NCBI RefSeq assembly: GCF_003841485.1
Contig: NZ_REFY01000001.1
Span: 248,001 to 312,000 of the forward strand
Length of the DNA: 64,000 bases
Direction of reading: 5' to 3'
Origin: Natrarchaeobius halalkaliphilus
Lineage (GTDB): Archaea > Halobacteriota > Halobacteria > Halobacteriales > Natrialbaceae
In this document: piece after piece, positions 9,038 to 18,388 of the stretch
How the letters are laid out: every line of letters starts with the position of its first letter
How positions within the stretch are numbered: position 1 is the stretch's first letter
Translations under genes and position numbers: made by a program
The notes under the pieces: model-generated
What the model saw: only the letters and a program-made list of their open reading frames with translations
Database searches by the model: none
What the model was told of the DNA's origin: nothing

Positions 9038-9085
9038 ATGGGTACGTCGAATTCGATCGATGAGGAACGGAGGGGCGGCGTGTGA
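9038..9085 (+). other. Leaderless 15-codon mini-ORF overlapping kdgK start
   Basis: ATG at 9038 opens a frame of 15 sense codons (MGTSNSIDEERRGGV) ending in TGA at 9083-9085. The stop overlaps the GTG start of the kinase as GTGA. The ATG lies where transcription should begin. A GGAGG stretch inside the mini-ORF at about 9070 is positioned to serve the kinase start. The layout suggests translational coupling or a leader peptide. It could also be chance. Confidence 0.45.
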
Positions 9086-10035
9086 GCGACCTCGTCACCT
9101 TCGGTGAAACGATGCTCCGACTCTCTCCGCCCGGGAGCGAGCGCCTCGAGACGACGAGCGAGTTCGAGGTCTGTGCCGGCGGCGCAGAGAGCAACGTCGC
9201 GATCGCGGCGAACAGGCTCGGGACGCCGTCGACCTGGCTCTCGAAGGTTCCCGAGACGCCACTCGGCCAGCACGTGGTCGGCTCGCTTCGACGACACGGT
9301 ATCGAGACGGACGTCGTCTGGAGCCACCGCGGACGCCAGGGAACCTACTACATGGAACGGGCCGGCGACCCCCGCGGATCGCAGGTCATCTACGATCGCG
9401 AGAACACCGCCTTTGCGACCGCGGAGGCTCGAGAGTTTGACATCGACCGAATCCAGAACGCTCGCGTGTTCTTTACGACCGGGATCACGCCCGCGCTCTC
9501 CTCGACGCTTCGAGAGACCACCGCGAGCATGCTCAAAGCCGCTCGGAACGGGGGAACGACGACGGCGTTCGACTTCAACTACCGGGGCAAGCTCTGGGAA
9601 CCGGAGCAAGCGGAGGAGACGCTAACGAAGCTCTTTCCGGGAATCGACGTGCTGGTGATCGCCGCTCGAGACGCGAGAACCGTCCTCGGCTTCGAGGGCG
9701 ATCCGCGACAGCTCGCACACAAACTGGGCTCGCAGTACGAGTTCCAGACCGTCGTCGTCACGCGGGGCTCCGACGGTGCAGTCGGCTGGCACGATAGCGT
9801 GGTTCACGAACAGGACGCCTACGACACCGACACCGTCTCCGAGATCGGAACCGGCGATGCGTTCACCGGCGCGTTCATCGCGAGTCGGCTCGATGGCGAC
9901 GACGTTCCCACTGCGCTCGAGAACGCCGCGGCCGCGGCAGCACTCAAACGAACGATTCCCGGCGACGTCGCGCTCATCACCGACGAAGAAGTCGAGGCGG
10001 TCGTTTCCGAGGGCGGCGACGACCTCTCTCGGTGA
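9082..10035 (+). CDS. kdgK: 2-keto-3-deoxygluconate kinase (PfkB family)
   Basis: A 317-residue PfkB/ribokinase-family sugar kinase. The N-terminal signature (CAGGAESNVAIAANRLG, residues about 32-48) and the C-terminal signature with catalytic Asp (IGTGDAFTGAF near residue 255) are both present. The sequence pattern (FGETMLRLSPP at the start, FDFNYRGKLW in the middle) is that of haloarchaeal KDG kinases of the semi-phosphorylative Entner-Doudoroff pathway. KdgK makes 2-keto-3-deoxy-6-phosphogluconate. The GTG start has a good Shine-Dalgarno sequence about 10 nt upstream and overlaps the end of a mini-ORF. Confidence 0.88.
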   Translation: MSDLVTFGETMLRLSPPGSERLETTSEFEVCAGGAESNVAIAANRLGTPSTWLSKVPETPLGQHVVGSLRRHGIETDVVWSHRGRQGTYYMERAGDPRGSQVIYDRENTAFATAEAREFDIDRIQNARVFFTTGITPALSSTLRETTASMLKAARNGGTTTAFDFNYRGKLWEPEQAEETLTKLFPGIDVLVIAARDARTVLGFEGDPRQLAHKLGSQYEFQTVVVTRGSDGAVGWHDSVVHEQDAYDTDTVSEIGTGDAFTGAFIASRLDGDDVPTALENAAAAAALKRTIPGDVALITDEEVEAVVSEGGDDLSR

Positions 10036-10087
10036 CCATCGACGGTACTCGGGTAGCCCATCGACGGCGTTCGAGAACTGTGCCGAT

Positions 10088-11362
10088 CTACTCGAGGGCG
10101 GCGCGAACCTCATCGACGGTCGCGTCGAATCCTCCGCCCTGTGCGAGCCGGTCCGAACCGCCACCGCCGCCGCCGACGGCCGCCGTCAGTTCCGAGAGGA
10201 CGTCCGTCGCGGCCCGCCCGCCGTTCGAACCGACGACGGCGAACGGTTCCTCCGCGTTGCCGACGGCGACGACGACTCGAGCGCTCGTCGCTGTCCGATC
10301 AGTCTCGTCGTCAATCCAGTCCCGAACGGCGTCGCTCACGAGGTCGACGGAGACGTCACCGACCGTGGCGACGAGCCATCGTTCCCCGTCGCAGTCGATC
10401 GATTCGCCTCGCAGAAGGCGTTCGGTAACGAGCTCCCGTTCTCTCGTTCGAAGTCGGTCCGCAAGCGCGTCGCGCTCGTCACTGATGCGTTCGAGTTCGG
10501 CGGAGACGTCACCGATCGAGGTTCCGAGCGTTCGCTTTGCACCGAAAACGGCCCGCTTTTCGGTCGTACGGCGGTCGATCGCACGCGGACCGACGGCGAG
10601 TTCGATCCGCGTCAGTCCGTCGCCGGGGTTCGACCGTCCGAGGACCGTCACCGGGCCGATCTCTCGAGTGTTGCGAACGTGTGTTCCGCCGCAGGCGGCG
10701 ACATCCCAGGGCTCACTCGAGCGTCCACCGCCGAGAGATGGCTGTAATCGCGTGCCGGTGGCGTTTCGTTCGTCGTCGCCGCCGATCGTGACGAGACGGA
10801 CCTGCCCGTTTTCGAAGGCGCTCGTTTCGGTCGCCTCGTTGAACGCGACGTCCTCGCGTTCTCGAGCCTGAGAGGCGGAAACGGTATCCCAGGAGACGGA
10901 GCGTGACTCCCAGACCGTCCGGTTTGCCGATTCGTTCAGTTCGATCAGCATCTCGTCGTCGATCGGCGTACTCGTCTCCAGATCGACCCGAACGCGCTCC
11001 TCGTCGATATCGAAGCCGCCGTATCCGAGATCCTCGAGCAGTCGCCTCCCGGCACCGTAGAGTACGTGGCTGGCCGTGTGAGCGCGCATGCAGTACATCC
11101 GAAACGTCCAGTCGACCGAACAGAGGACGCGATGACCGGTCTTGAACGAGGGGTCCTCAGCCAGGACGTGAACCGGTTCGCCGTCGACGATCCGAACGTC
11201 CGCGACCTCGATATCGCCGATCGTTCCGCGATCGGCCGGCTGACCGCCGCTTTCGCCGTAGAAGTAACTGCGCTCGAGCCAGACGTGGCGTCCGTCGATT
11301 CCCGACACCGCCGTTTCGAATCGTGTGGCGTACGGTTCCGCCGCCGCCAGTTGCCCACTCAT
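10088..11362 (-). CDS. Alanyl-tRNA editing protein AlaX-L with DHHA1 domain
   Basis: A 424-residue protein that hydrolyses mischarged tRNA-Ala (Ser or Gly attached). It lacks the catalytic synthetase part. The editing site zinc ligands are seen in HTASHVL (residues about 95-101) and CGGTHV (about 200-205). A coiled-coil region near residues 260-300 leads to a DHHA1-type C-terminal domain containing GGGGGGSDRLAQGGG. ATG 11362 is preferred over an in-frame GTG 9 bp upstream because GGAG sits about 8 nt before it. Confidence 0.9.
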   Translation of the reverse strand: MSGQLAAAEPYATRFETAVSGIDGRHVWLERSYFYGESGGQPADRGTIGDIEVADVRIVDGEPVHVLAEDPSFKTGHRVLCSVDWTFRMYCMRAHTASHVLYGAGRRLLEDLGYGGFDIDEERVRVDLETSTPIDDEMLIELNESANRTVWESRSVSWDTVSASQAREREDVAFNEATETSAFENGQVRLVTIGGDDERNATGTRLQPSLGGGRSSEPWDVAACGGTHVRNTREIGPVTVLGRSNPGDGLTRIELAVGPRAIDRRTTEKRAVFGAKRTLGTSIGDVSAELERISDERDALADRLRTRERELVTERLLRGESIDCDGERWLVATVGDVSVDLVSDAVRDWIDDETDRTATSARVVVAVGNAEEPFAVVGSNGGRAATDVLSELTAAVGGGGGGSDRLAQGGGFDATVDEVRAALE

Positions 11363-11420
11363 CGGTTGCACTCCGTCGTCCGATACTAAAAGTCTGCTCG
11401 CCGGTTGGTTGGCGCTCGCG

Positions 11421-11933
11421 TCACTCGGAAAGCGAGACGTCGAGTCGATCCTCGAGGGCCTCGATCACGCCGCCACCGATGCCTGCCTGGGTCGCCCGAC
11501 CCTGTTCGACTGCCAGCAGTTCCTGCTCCCGGAGTCCGAGTTCGTCGGCCAGCTCTTCGCGCTGGAGGCCGGCTTCCTGTCGGGCGTCGACGACGCGCTC
11601 GCCGTACTCGGAGACGAGATACGGAAGCGGATCGTCGTCGTAATTCGTCCCGTCTTGTTCCCAGTGTTCGGAGTCGCCGTCCCAGACCGGGTTCGCCTTC
11701 GCGACGTTTCGTGCCGCTTTCTGTTTTCGACTCGGGCCGTCGGTCGACGATCCCGACGAGTCGCGGTCACTCCGTTCCCGATCTGCCGTATCGTCGTGAG
11801 GTGCACAGCCGGGACAGACCTCGAGTTCGGCACCGGCGACCGACGCAAGCCGGAGCGAATCGCTTTCGGCACCGCAGAGCTCACAGTTCGTTCCACCGCC
11901 ACCGGAGGACGAACCCGTCGAGTACTTTGCCAT
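11421..11933 (-). CDS. Multiprotein bridging factor 1 (MBF1) homologue
   Basis: A 170-residue protein in the usual archaeal MBF1 layout. An N-terminal zinc ribbon (CELC ... CPGC, residues about 17-42) is followed by a charged linker and then an Xre-type helix-turn-helix (residues about 105-165; ARQEAGLQREELADELGLRE). MBF1 is thought to bridge TBP and regulators or to bind ribosomes in archaea. Start at MAKYSTG is chosen because this matches family N-termini; an ATG 24 bp upstream adds a basic, unlikely extension. Confidence 0.93.
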   Translation of the reverse strand: MAKYSTGSSSGGGGTNCELCGAESDSLRLASVAGAELEVCPGCAPHDDTADRERSDRDSSGSSTDGPSRKQKAARNVAKANPVWDGDSEHWEQDGTNYDDDPLPYLVSEYGERVVDARQEAGLQREELADELGLREQELLAVEQGRATQAGIGGGVIEALEDRLDVSLSE

Positions 11934-12021
11934 GGTAGTACTTCGCAACTTGCGCATTTCAAATCACCGTTTGGCGAATTGCGTGCGACCTCGACGCAGA
12001 GACCGGCTCAAAGGAAAGGGC

Positions 12022-12030
12022 TTTTATAAT
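12022..12030 (+). promoter_or_regulatory. TATA box of the tRNA-Leu gene
   Basis: TTTTATAAT lies about 40 bp before the mature tRNA. Transcription would start near 12050 and give a short 5' leader removed by RNase P. Confidence 0.6.
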
Positions 12031-12067
12031 CACGCTGGATACGGTTGAGTGCAGAAAGAGACCGCGA

Positions 12068-12152
<85 letters not shown>

Positions 12153-12370
12153 TCGCACAGGTGGTTTCGTCCACCGTAAGCGAGGCGGTGTATCCGCCGA
12201 GCACGACGATGCAGGTGATCTCCCTTCGCGGACATCACCCACGCATAATCCTACTGAAACTATCTCCCGGAGCCACGCTGCTGTCCCGCCGGAGTCCGCC
12301 GGTGGACGAGCGACACTCCCGAACGCCACCCGACAGTAACCGCTTTCCCGCTCGACTCGAATCACGACGT

Positions 12371-12937
12371 ATGGAGTACGTTTCTCGAGAACGCGTTCGG
12401 CCGCTTACACTGGTCCTGAGCGTCGTTTCACTGGCGGTCGTTTTCGCCGCCGCGGGTGGACGGGTCCCCGCGTCAGCGGTCCCCGGCGCTCCGCAGTGGG
12501 TTCTCGATCTGATTCCACACGTCAACGTCGCCATCAGCGCCGCGGCGATCGGAACGATCATCTACGGCTGGCGCGCGATCCGGCGCGGGGCCGTCGACAG
12601 ACACCGCGTCTCGATGCTCGTCTCGTTCGGGCTGTTCGGGACATTCCTCACGCTGTATCTCTACCGGCTGATCGCGACCGGCGGTCCACAGCCCTTTCCC
12701 GGCCCGGACCTGCTCTACCAGTTCGTCTACGTGCCGGTGCTGGCGGTTCACATTCTCCTCGCAGTTGCGTGTATTCCGGTCCTCTACTACGCGCTCTTGC
12801 TCGCGGCCGCGTATCCGATAGCGGAACTCCCCCGGACCAGTCACGCCAGGTTCGGACGGATCGCCGCGAGCCTGTGGCTGATCTCGTTTTCGCTCGGAAT
12901 CGTCGTTTATCTCCTGTTACACGTCAGTTACGCGTAG
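12371..12937 (+). CDS. DUF420 membrane protein
   Basis: A 188-residue integral membrane protein with about five or six hydrophobic helices and short loops. The family (DUF420, related to YozB/CtaM) is associated with haem-copper oxidase assembly or cytochrome systems. Conserved-looking His residues lie in HVNVAIS, DRHRVSM, VHILLAV and HARFGRIA. Start at MEYVSRERVRP is chosen because the upstream extension is soluble and basic. It converges on the glutaredoxin gene with a 10-bp overlap. Confidence 0.82.
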   Translation: MEYVSRERVRPLTLVLSVVSLAVVFAAAGGRVPASAVPGAPQWVLDLIPHVNVAISAAAIGTIIYGWRAIRRGAVDRHRVSMLVSFGLFGTFLTLYLYRLIATGGPQPFPGPDLLYQFVYVPVLAVHILLAVACIPVLYYALLLAAAYPIAELPRTSHARFGRIAASLWLISFSLGIVVYLLLHVSYA

Positions 12938-13173
12938 GTTTCCTCGAGGTAGTCGACGATGTCGTCGCTTTCGTTCATGCCGACGATATCGTTGGCCTCG
13001 TCCGTGATGACGGGGACGCCGGTCTGGCCACTCACTGCTTCGACTTCGGTGCGCTCGTCGTGCGATCTCGGAACCTCGATGACGTCGTACTCGAGGCCGA
13101 GGTCGTCGAGTTTCGATCGAACTTTCGCGCAGTACGGACAGCCGGGCAGGTTGTACATGGTGATGTCTGCCAT
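12928..13173 (-). CDS. Glutaredoxin-like protein
   Basis: An 81-residue thioredoxin-fold protein with the redox motif CPYC at residues 12-15, the cis-Pro segment GVPVITD, and a C-terminal helix DDIVDYLEETY. It probably reduces disulfides using gamma-glutamylcysteine or thioredoxin reductase electrons. Haloarchaea use the gamma-Glu-Cys thiol instead of glutathione. Start at MADITMYN gives the standard length. Confidence 0.92.
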   Translation of the reverse strand: MADITMYNLPGCPYCAKVRSKLDDLGLEYDVIEVPRSHDERTEVEAVSGQTGVPVITDEANDIVGMNESDDIVDYLEETYA

Positions 13174-13274
13174 ACCAGGTGTAGAGGCTTGTACCGTAAG
13201 AGAACAACGGTTGCCAACGGGCGTGCCGGAATCGTGGTCGTGACCGAACCCGGGATCGAAAACGCAGCCGCCTT

Positions 13275-14732
13275 CTAGAACGCGATGATCCCCGCTTCGG
13301 CCGCGAAGTAGACGATAAAGTAGACGACGAACGTGATCGCGAGCGTCCACTGACCGAGCGAAACGTCGCGTCCGTCACCGATGGCCGTTTTGATCAGCGG
13401 GTAGCTGATGATGCCGGCCGCGATCCCGTTCGCGATCGAGGCGGTCAACGGCATGATCGTGATGGTCAGGCCACTCGAGATGAGCCAGACTGGGTCGTCC
13501 CAGTCGATGTCGGCGACGCCCTGGAGCATGATGATTCCGACGACGACGAGCGCCAGGTAGGTCGCGTAGTGTGGGATCGTTTGGACGAGCGGAACGGTAA
13601 ACAGTGCGAGGAAGAAAAAGGCGGCCACGACGAGCGCGGTGAAACCGGTTCGGCCGCCTTCTTCGATTCCCGTGGAGGACTCGATGTACGTCGTCACCGT
13701 CGAGGTTCCGATCATGGATCCGACCGTCGTCCCGACTGCGTCCGCCATGAGCGGCCTGTCGATGTCAGGCAGGTCCCCGTCCTCGTCGAGAAAGCCCCCG
13801 AACTGAGAGACGCCGATGAGCGTCCCGGCCGTGTCGAAGAAGTCGACGAAGAAGAACGTAAAGACGACCAGGGCGAAGACGAGTGGTTCGTCGGCGATCA
13901 TTCCGAGTCCCTCGACGAAGCCCCAGAACAGCGGTGTGATGTCGTACTGGACGGACATGAGCAACGAGACGATTCCCTCGTTTGTCACGTCGTCGTACGC
14001 GCCGTCGGGCGTGAGAACGCCGGGCTGGACGAGGCCAGCGAGCGTCAGGAGCCAGCCCGCAGCGGCGGTCGTCAGGATGCCGATGACGATCGATCCGTTG
14101 ATGCCGCGCGCATAGAGGAAGAACGTAAACGCCAGTCCGATCACCGAGAGCGTGGCGATCGGGCTCTGAAGGGCGTTGCCCATCTCGATGAGCGTCCCCG
14201 AGGGGAACCCGTCGGCGTCGACGTACGGGACCACCAGTTCCATCTCCTGCAGCCCGAGAAAGAGCAGGAAGATACCGATACCGGCCCCGACGGAGAACTT
14301 CACCGGCTCCGGGAAGAGTTCGATGATGTACTTCCGTGCGCCGACGGCGGTGAGAGCGATGAAGATGATACCCTCGACGAACACCGCAGCGAGTGCGAGT
14401 TCCCACGGAACTCCGAGGACGATGACGACCGTGAACGCAAAGAACGCGTTCAGTCCCATCCCCGGCGCGAGGCCGAACGGACGGTTCGCGTGGAAGGCCA
14501 TCACCGCCGTTCCGACGATCGACGCCAGAATAGTGACGATCGCGAGCATCTGGAACACCTCGCCCTGATCGTAGCCCTCGATGACGATCGCCTCGCTCAG
14601 AATCGCCGGGTTGACGACGATGATGTACGCCATCGCCAGAAACGTCGTTACTCCTGCGAGCGTTTCGGTTCGGTAGTCGGTTTCGTGTTCGTCGAAACCG
14701 AAAAACTCCGCGATTGTATCTGTTGCCCCCAT
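13275..14732 (-). CDS. NCS2-family purine permease (AzgA-like)
   Basis: A 485-residue transporter with 12 or more hydrophobic segments. The AzgA-type features are visible: N-terminal TETLAGVTTFLAMAYIIVVN, GMGLNAFFAF, and FVDFFDTAGTLIGVS, which lines the substrate site in this family. By homology it is a proton symporter for adenine, guanine or hypoxanthine. An A/T-rich promoter with TATATC and TTTAAA elements lies 15-37 bp before the start. The gene stands alone, divergent from trkA. Confidence 0.9.
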   Translation of the reverse strand: MGATDTIAEFFGFDEHETDYRTETLAGVTTFLAMAYIIVVNPAILSEAIVIEGYDQGEVFQMLAIVTILASIVGTAVMAFHANRPFGLAPGMGLNAFFAFTVVIVLGVPWELALAAVFVEGIIFIALTAVGARKYIIELFPEPVKFSVGAGIGIFLLFLGLQEMELVVPYVDADGFPSGTLIEMGNALQSPIATLSVIGLAFTFFLYARGINGSIVIGILTTAAAGWLLTLAGLVQPGVLTPDGAYDDVTNEGIVSLLMSVQYDITPLFWGFVEGLGMIADEPLVFALVVFTFFFVDFFDTAGTLIGVSQFGGFLDEDGDLPDIDRPLMADAVGTTVGSMIGTSTVTTYIESSTGIEEGGRTGFTALVVAAFFFLALFTVPLVQTIPHYATYLALVVVGIIMLQGVADIDWDDPVWLISSGLTITIMPLTASIANGIAAGIISYPLIKTAIGDGRDVSLGQWTLAITFVVYFIVYFAAEAGIIAF

Positions 14733-14895
14733 GTTGGACGTTCAAGCATAGATATAGGTACTGTTTAAATGTTCCCGTCTCTCCATCCGACAGTATGTCC
14801 ACGGGTGTGCATAGATAGTGCTCGCGACGGGACCGAAATAGTGCCACCGACCCTCGGACGAACGTATTTTACTCCGGAGTGCGTATCCATTCCCC

Positions 14896-15558
14896 ATGAA
14901 GTTTGTTATCGTGGGGTACGGTCGGGTCGGGTCGCGAACGGCACGCATTCTGGTCGAAGAGGGACACGAGCCCGTCGTCGTCGACGCCGACACCGACCGT
15001 CTCAAGCGCGCCGAGGAGGCGGGGTTCGTCGTCGTTCAGGGAAACGGCGCAGACGAAGACGTACTGGTCGATGCCGGTATCGACACGGCCGATGCGGTCG
15101 GGGCGTTCACGCCCGATCTCAACGTCAACTTCGCGGCCTGTATGGTGGGCAAGCACCACGGCTGTCGGACGGTCATGCGGATCGACGAAGACTACCGCGA
15201 GGATATCTACGCGAAGTACGCAGAGGACGTCGACGAGATTATCTATCCCGAACGACTGGGTGCTGCCGGGGCGAAAACGGCGATGCTCGGCGGCGACTTC
15301 AACGTCGTCACCGATATCGCGGCGAACCTCCAGTTGACCGTTATCGAGATTCGCGAGGACTCACCGGCCGTGGGAAAACGAGTGAGCGAACTCGAGCTTC
15401 CGGACTCGAGTCGAATCTACGCCCACGGTCGCGAACGCGAATCGCTGACGATTCCGATCCCCGGAACCGAACTCGAGGCCGGCGACGAGGTCGCGATCAT
15501 CACCGAGTCGGATCGAATCAACGAGATCCGCGCGACGCTGCTTCCAGCGAGCGCCTGA
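14896..15558 (+). CDS. TrkA-type potassium channel/transporter regulatory subunit
   Basis: A 220-residue protein. The TrkA-N (RCK) Rossmann domain starts with VIVGYGRVGSRTA (GxGxxG, residues about 5-17) and has an acidic ribose-binding residue in VVVDADTD. A TrkA-C domain occupies residues about 135-218 (SPAVGKRVSELELPDSSRI, LEAGDEVAIITES). It gates K+ uptake through NAD(H) or ATP binding. No TrkH pore gene is adjacent. A TATTTTACT box centred about 27 nt before the ATG indicates a leaderless transcript. Confidence 0.92.
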   Translation: MKFVIVGYGRVGSRTARILVEEGHEPVVVDADTDRLKRAEEAGFVVVQGNGADEDVLVDAGIDTADAVGAFTPDLNVNFAACMVGKHHGCRTVMRIDEDYREDIYAKYAEDVDEIIYPERLGAAGAKTAMLGGDFNVVTDIAANLQLTVIEIREDSPAVGKRVSELELPDSSRIYAHGRERESLTIPIPGTELEAGDEVAIITESDRINEIRATLLPASA

Positions 15559-15803
15559 GACGGACCGATCTCGGTGAGATCTGGCTGTTGACACTCGATC
15601 AGCAGGATCGGATATCGGAACGAACCACCCAGCTGCCGAGCGACTCGGCGGGGTGGTCGGTCGTTCCTGCGGTTTGTGTTCGCTGACGCGGCGGCAAACG
15701 GCGCGCAGGGGGATGGGGGTAAAGTAAGTGCGCGCCGATTTTTCCGAGACACTACGTTCCTATAAAACCGCGTCAGACGAGCGAATGACGTCGCCAGAGA
15801 CGG

Positions 15804-16868
15804 CTACTCGTTCCCGTCGGGACGGAAAACGAGGACGTTCTGGTGGACCATCGACGGGACGAACGAGAACGGGTAGCCGTAGACGTGGAGGTCCTTGGTC
15901 GGATCGTACCAGACGAGAGTCGCCGCGAGTGTGACCGGTGCCGCCGACTCGATCGCTCGTGCCAGATCGGCAGAGAGGAACTCGTAGGACTGCTCGCGGT
16001 ACATGTCTCCGATAAAGACGACGAGGTGGCCACCCGGCGCGACCGCATCGGTGAACCGCTCGAACTTCTCGGCCATGTCCGCGAGCCACTCGGCTTTCGT
16101 CTGTCTCTCCCCTGTCGAATCGATAGCCGAGTCCCTACCGTCCTCGTCCGCCGAGTCCGCATCGTCCTCGTCGAACGATCCGAGCTTGCTCGCCCGCGTC
16201 GCCCGTTCGTTTCGCGTCTGCTCGAGTTCGTCCATGTGCCAGTAGGGGACGTCGGTCAACAGAAGGTCGATCGAGTCGTCGGGAACGTCCTCGATCAGGT
16301 CGGCGCAGTCGCCGTGGCGCATCTCCTGGCCGGCAAGCGGCGGATCTCCGCGCTCGGCGCGCGCTTCGTTTTCGCGCTCCAGGACCGTCTCGTAGATGTC
16401 GATCCAGCGTTCGGTTCGCTCGAAGCCGATCGCCTCGCGACGGCCGGTCCCCTCGTGTTCACAGAAGCTCGCGCCGAGGAGCGTTCCACCGACGCCCGCG
16501 AACGGATCGAGGACGGCGTCTCCCGCCTTGCTGAACCTGCCGATCAGCGTCGCACAAAGTCGCGGGGGTTTCTGGCCGCCGTGTTCGCTTCGGAGGTCGT
16601 GTTGGACGGCGGGCGGGTAGCCCTCCGCGATCACCGACTTGGTCGCGTACTTCCACTCCTTTCCGGTGAGGTCGTTGATCCGGTTTCGTTCGTCGTAGAT
16701 TCCGCGTCCCTCGACGTAGCGCTGGTGGTCTGCGAGCTCGTCGGTGTCGATCAGTTCGCCGTCTTCGACGGGCAAGGACTCGTCTCGCGCCCGTTCGGCA
16801 TCGAACCCGCCGTCGTCGTCCGTGAACAGTCGACCCTGGCGATGGCGCTCCCCGTCGTCGCTCGTCAT
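15804..16868 (-). CDS. Orphan DNA methyltransferase (N4/N6 type)
   Basis: A 354-residue enzyme. SAM-binding motif I is LDPFAGVGGTL (residues 120-130). The catalytic motif is LLTDVPYW (203-210), related to DPPY/SPPY of amino-methyltransferases. The segment NRINDLTGKEWKYATKSVI near residue 62 is typical of this DNA-methylase family. Motif I precedes the catalytic motif, and an acidic insert at about 220-255 may replace a target-recognition domain. No restriction endonuclease is adjacent. Start at MTSDDGE is preferred over one 51 bp upstream. Either epigenetic DNA methylation or RNA methylation is possible. Confidence 0.8.
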   Translation of the reverse strand: MTSDDGERHRQGRLFTDDDGGFDAERARDESLPVEDGELIDTDELADHQRYVEGRGIYDERNRINDLTGKEWKYATKSVIAEGYPPAVQHDLRSEHGGQKPPRLCATLIGRFSKAGDAVLDPFAGVGGTLLGASFCEHEGTGRREAIGFERTERWIDIYETVLERENEARAERGDPPLAGQEMRHGDCADLIEDVPDDSIDLLLTDVPYWHMDELEQTRNERATRASKLGSFDEDDADSADEDGRDSAIDSTGERQTKAEWLADMAEKFERFTDAVAPGGHLVVFIGDMYREQSYEFLSADLARAIESAAPVTLAATLVWYDPTKDLHVYGYPFSFVPSMVHQNVLVFRPDGNE

Positions 16869-17007
16869 CGTTTCCGAGTGGACGTCGGACCTGCATAAAT
16901 GCGCGTGTCTCGAGGCCACCGACCGAGATCGGAGCCACCGGCCGCGTTCGTCGCGGTGACACGACCGTTAGCGCGGTCATTTGTACCCGGCGGTACATAG
17001 GACACGC

Positions 17008-18024
17008 ATGAACATGCTCGTCGACGGCGAGTGGCAGACCGACGCGTACGAATCGACAGACGGCGACGGCTCGTTCGAGCGAGGCGAAACGACGTTTCGC
17101 GATCGGATCCGCGACGATCCCGACGCCGAGTTCCAGCCCGAGGCCGGTCGGTACCACCTCTACGTCTCCTATGCCTGTCCGTGGGCACACCGAACGCTTC
17201 TGGTACGAGCACTTACGGGACTCGAGGACGCCATCTCCGTCTCGGTCGTCGATCCGTACCGCGGCGAGGACGGCTGGCAGTTCACGCCGGACAAAGCGGG
17301 CTGCACTCGCGATCACGTTCACGGTGCCGACTATCTGCGGGAACTGTACGTGCGGGCGGATCCGGACGTGACCTGTCGGGTGACGGTTCCCGTCCTCTGG
17401 GACAAACGCGAGGGGACGATCGTCAACAACGAATCGAAAGAGATCATGCGAATGCTCGATACCGAGTTCGAGGGCGTTCCCGCGGGCGAAGACTCGTCGG
17501 CCGACCTCTATCCCGACGGCTATCGCGAGGAGGTCGACCGGATCATCGAGGAGATCTACGATCCGATCAACAACGGCGTCTACCGGGCTGGGTTCGCAAC
17601 CGAACAGGAGCCGTACGACGAGGCGGTCGACACCCTCTTCGACGCCCTCGATCACTGGAACGACGTCCTGGCGGAGCAGCGCTATCTCGCCGGCGACAGA
17701 CTGACCGAAGCCGACATCGCGATGTTCACGACGCTCGTGCGGTTCGACACGGTCTATCACACCCACTTCATGTGTAACGTCCAATACATCCGCGAGTACG
17801 ACAACCTCTGGCCGTATCTCCGGGATCTGTACCAGACCCCTGGCGTTGCCGGGACGGTGAATCTGTCCCACATCAAAGAGCACTACTACACGACTCACCC
17901 GGACGTCAACCCGAGCCGGATCGTCGCCCGCGGACCGGATCTCGCGTTCGACGCGCCTCACGATCGAGACGAACTCCCCGGTAGCCCGCCGGCGGCACTA
18001 GCTCGTTCGGGTGCCAACGAGTAG
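17008..18024 (+). CDS. Glutathionyl-hydroquinone-reductase-like GST
   Basis: A 338-residue protein of the Ecm4/YqjG family. The catalytic motif CPWA lies in YVSYACPWAHRTLLVRAL near residue 53, where Cys reduces glutathionyl-type quinone adducts. The C-terminal helical GST domain (DHWNDVLAEQRYLAGDRLTEADIAMF) follows. Because haloarchaea contain gamma-glutamylcysteine, the thiol partner is probably that. The start at MNMLVDGEW matches family N-termini. A GCS2-type ligase gene lies about 4 kb downstream, but no operon links them. Confidence 0.88.
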   Translation: MNMLVDGEWQTDAYESTDGDGSFERGETTFRDRIRDDPDAEFQPEAGRYHLYVSYACPWAHRTLLVRALTGLEDAISVSVVDPYRGEDGWQFTPDKAGCTRDHVHGADYLRELYVRADPDVTCRVTVPVLWDKREGTIVNNESKEIMRMLDTEFEGVPAGEDSSADLYPDGYREEVDRIIEEIYDPINNGVYRAGFATEQEPYDEAVDTLFDALDHWNDVLAEQRYLAGDRLTEADIAMFTTLVRFDTVYHTHFMCNVQYIREYDNLWPYLRDLYQTPGVAGTVNLSHIKEHYYTTHPDVNPSRIVARGPDLAFDAPHDRDELPGSPPAALARSGANE

Positions 18025-18388
18025 TCGAAACGTCTCCGAAGGGAGTTCGATACGACCGTGAACGGAGTTCTGGAGACGACCACTCTCGAGAGCGGGCGGC
18101 TCGATGGACGAACGGCCCCGGAAGCGGTCGCGATCGGGAGATAAGGTACAAAACCGAGCGTAAACGAGCGAAAACGTGCACGCCGATTCATAGGGAGTAG
18201 CAACGCAACTCGTAGTTTTGTTTCATTCCCCTAGTAGTTGAGAGATAGGATCTGATGAATACAAAGAGCGAATGCAGCACGAGATCCAGCTCGATTTGGT
18301 AGGCGATAACCGCCCAGTACAGAGAACAAATCCAGCAGACGATTGGTCTGTAACTAGCCAGATAGACTAAACGAACCAGTCAGTGGAT
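18025..18388. other. Gene-free stretch opening the AT-rich accessory region
   Basis: I see no gene, RNA or clear repeat here. Composition changes from GC-rich to AT-rich near 18190. This is the left edge of a region to about 26.6 kb whose codon use and base composition differ from the neighbouring core genes. Confidence 0.6.

Noticed and set aside
12161-12370. N-terminal extension of the DUF420 gene
   Set aside because: It begins next to the tRNA end, is basic and soluble, and lacks family similarity; ATG 12371 fits the family.
13569-14847. Long highly charged frames over the purine permease gene
   Set aside because: They are frame shadows of the membrane protein gene: extremely rich in Asp/Glu/Arg with no structural pattern.
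16459-17961. 500-codon open frame on the minus strand
   Set aside because: It lies antisense to the GST-like gene and extends into the methyltransferase gene in another frame. Its composition is the mirror of those codons and it has no family motif. Long antisense frames are common in GC-rich haloarchaeal DNA.
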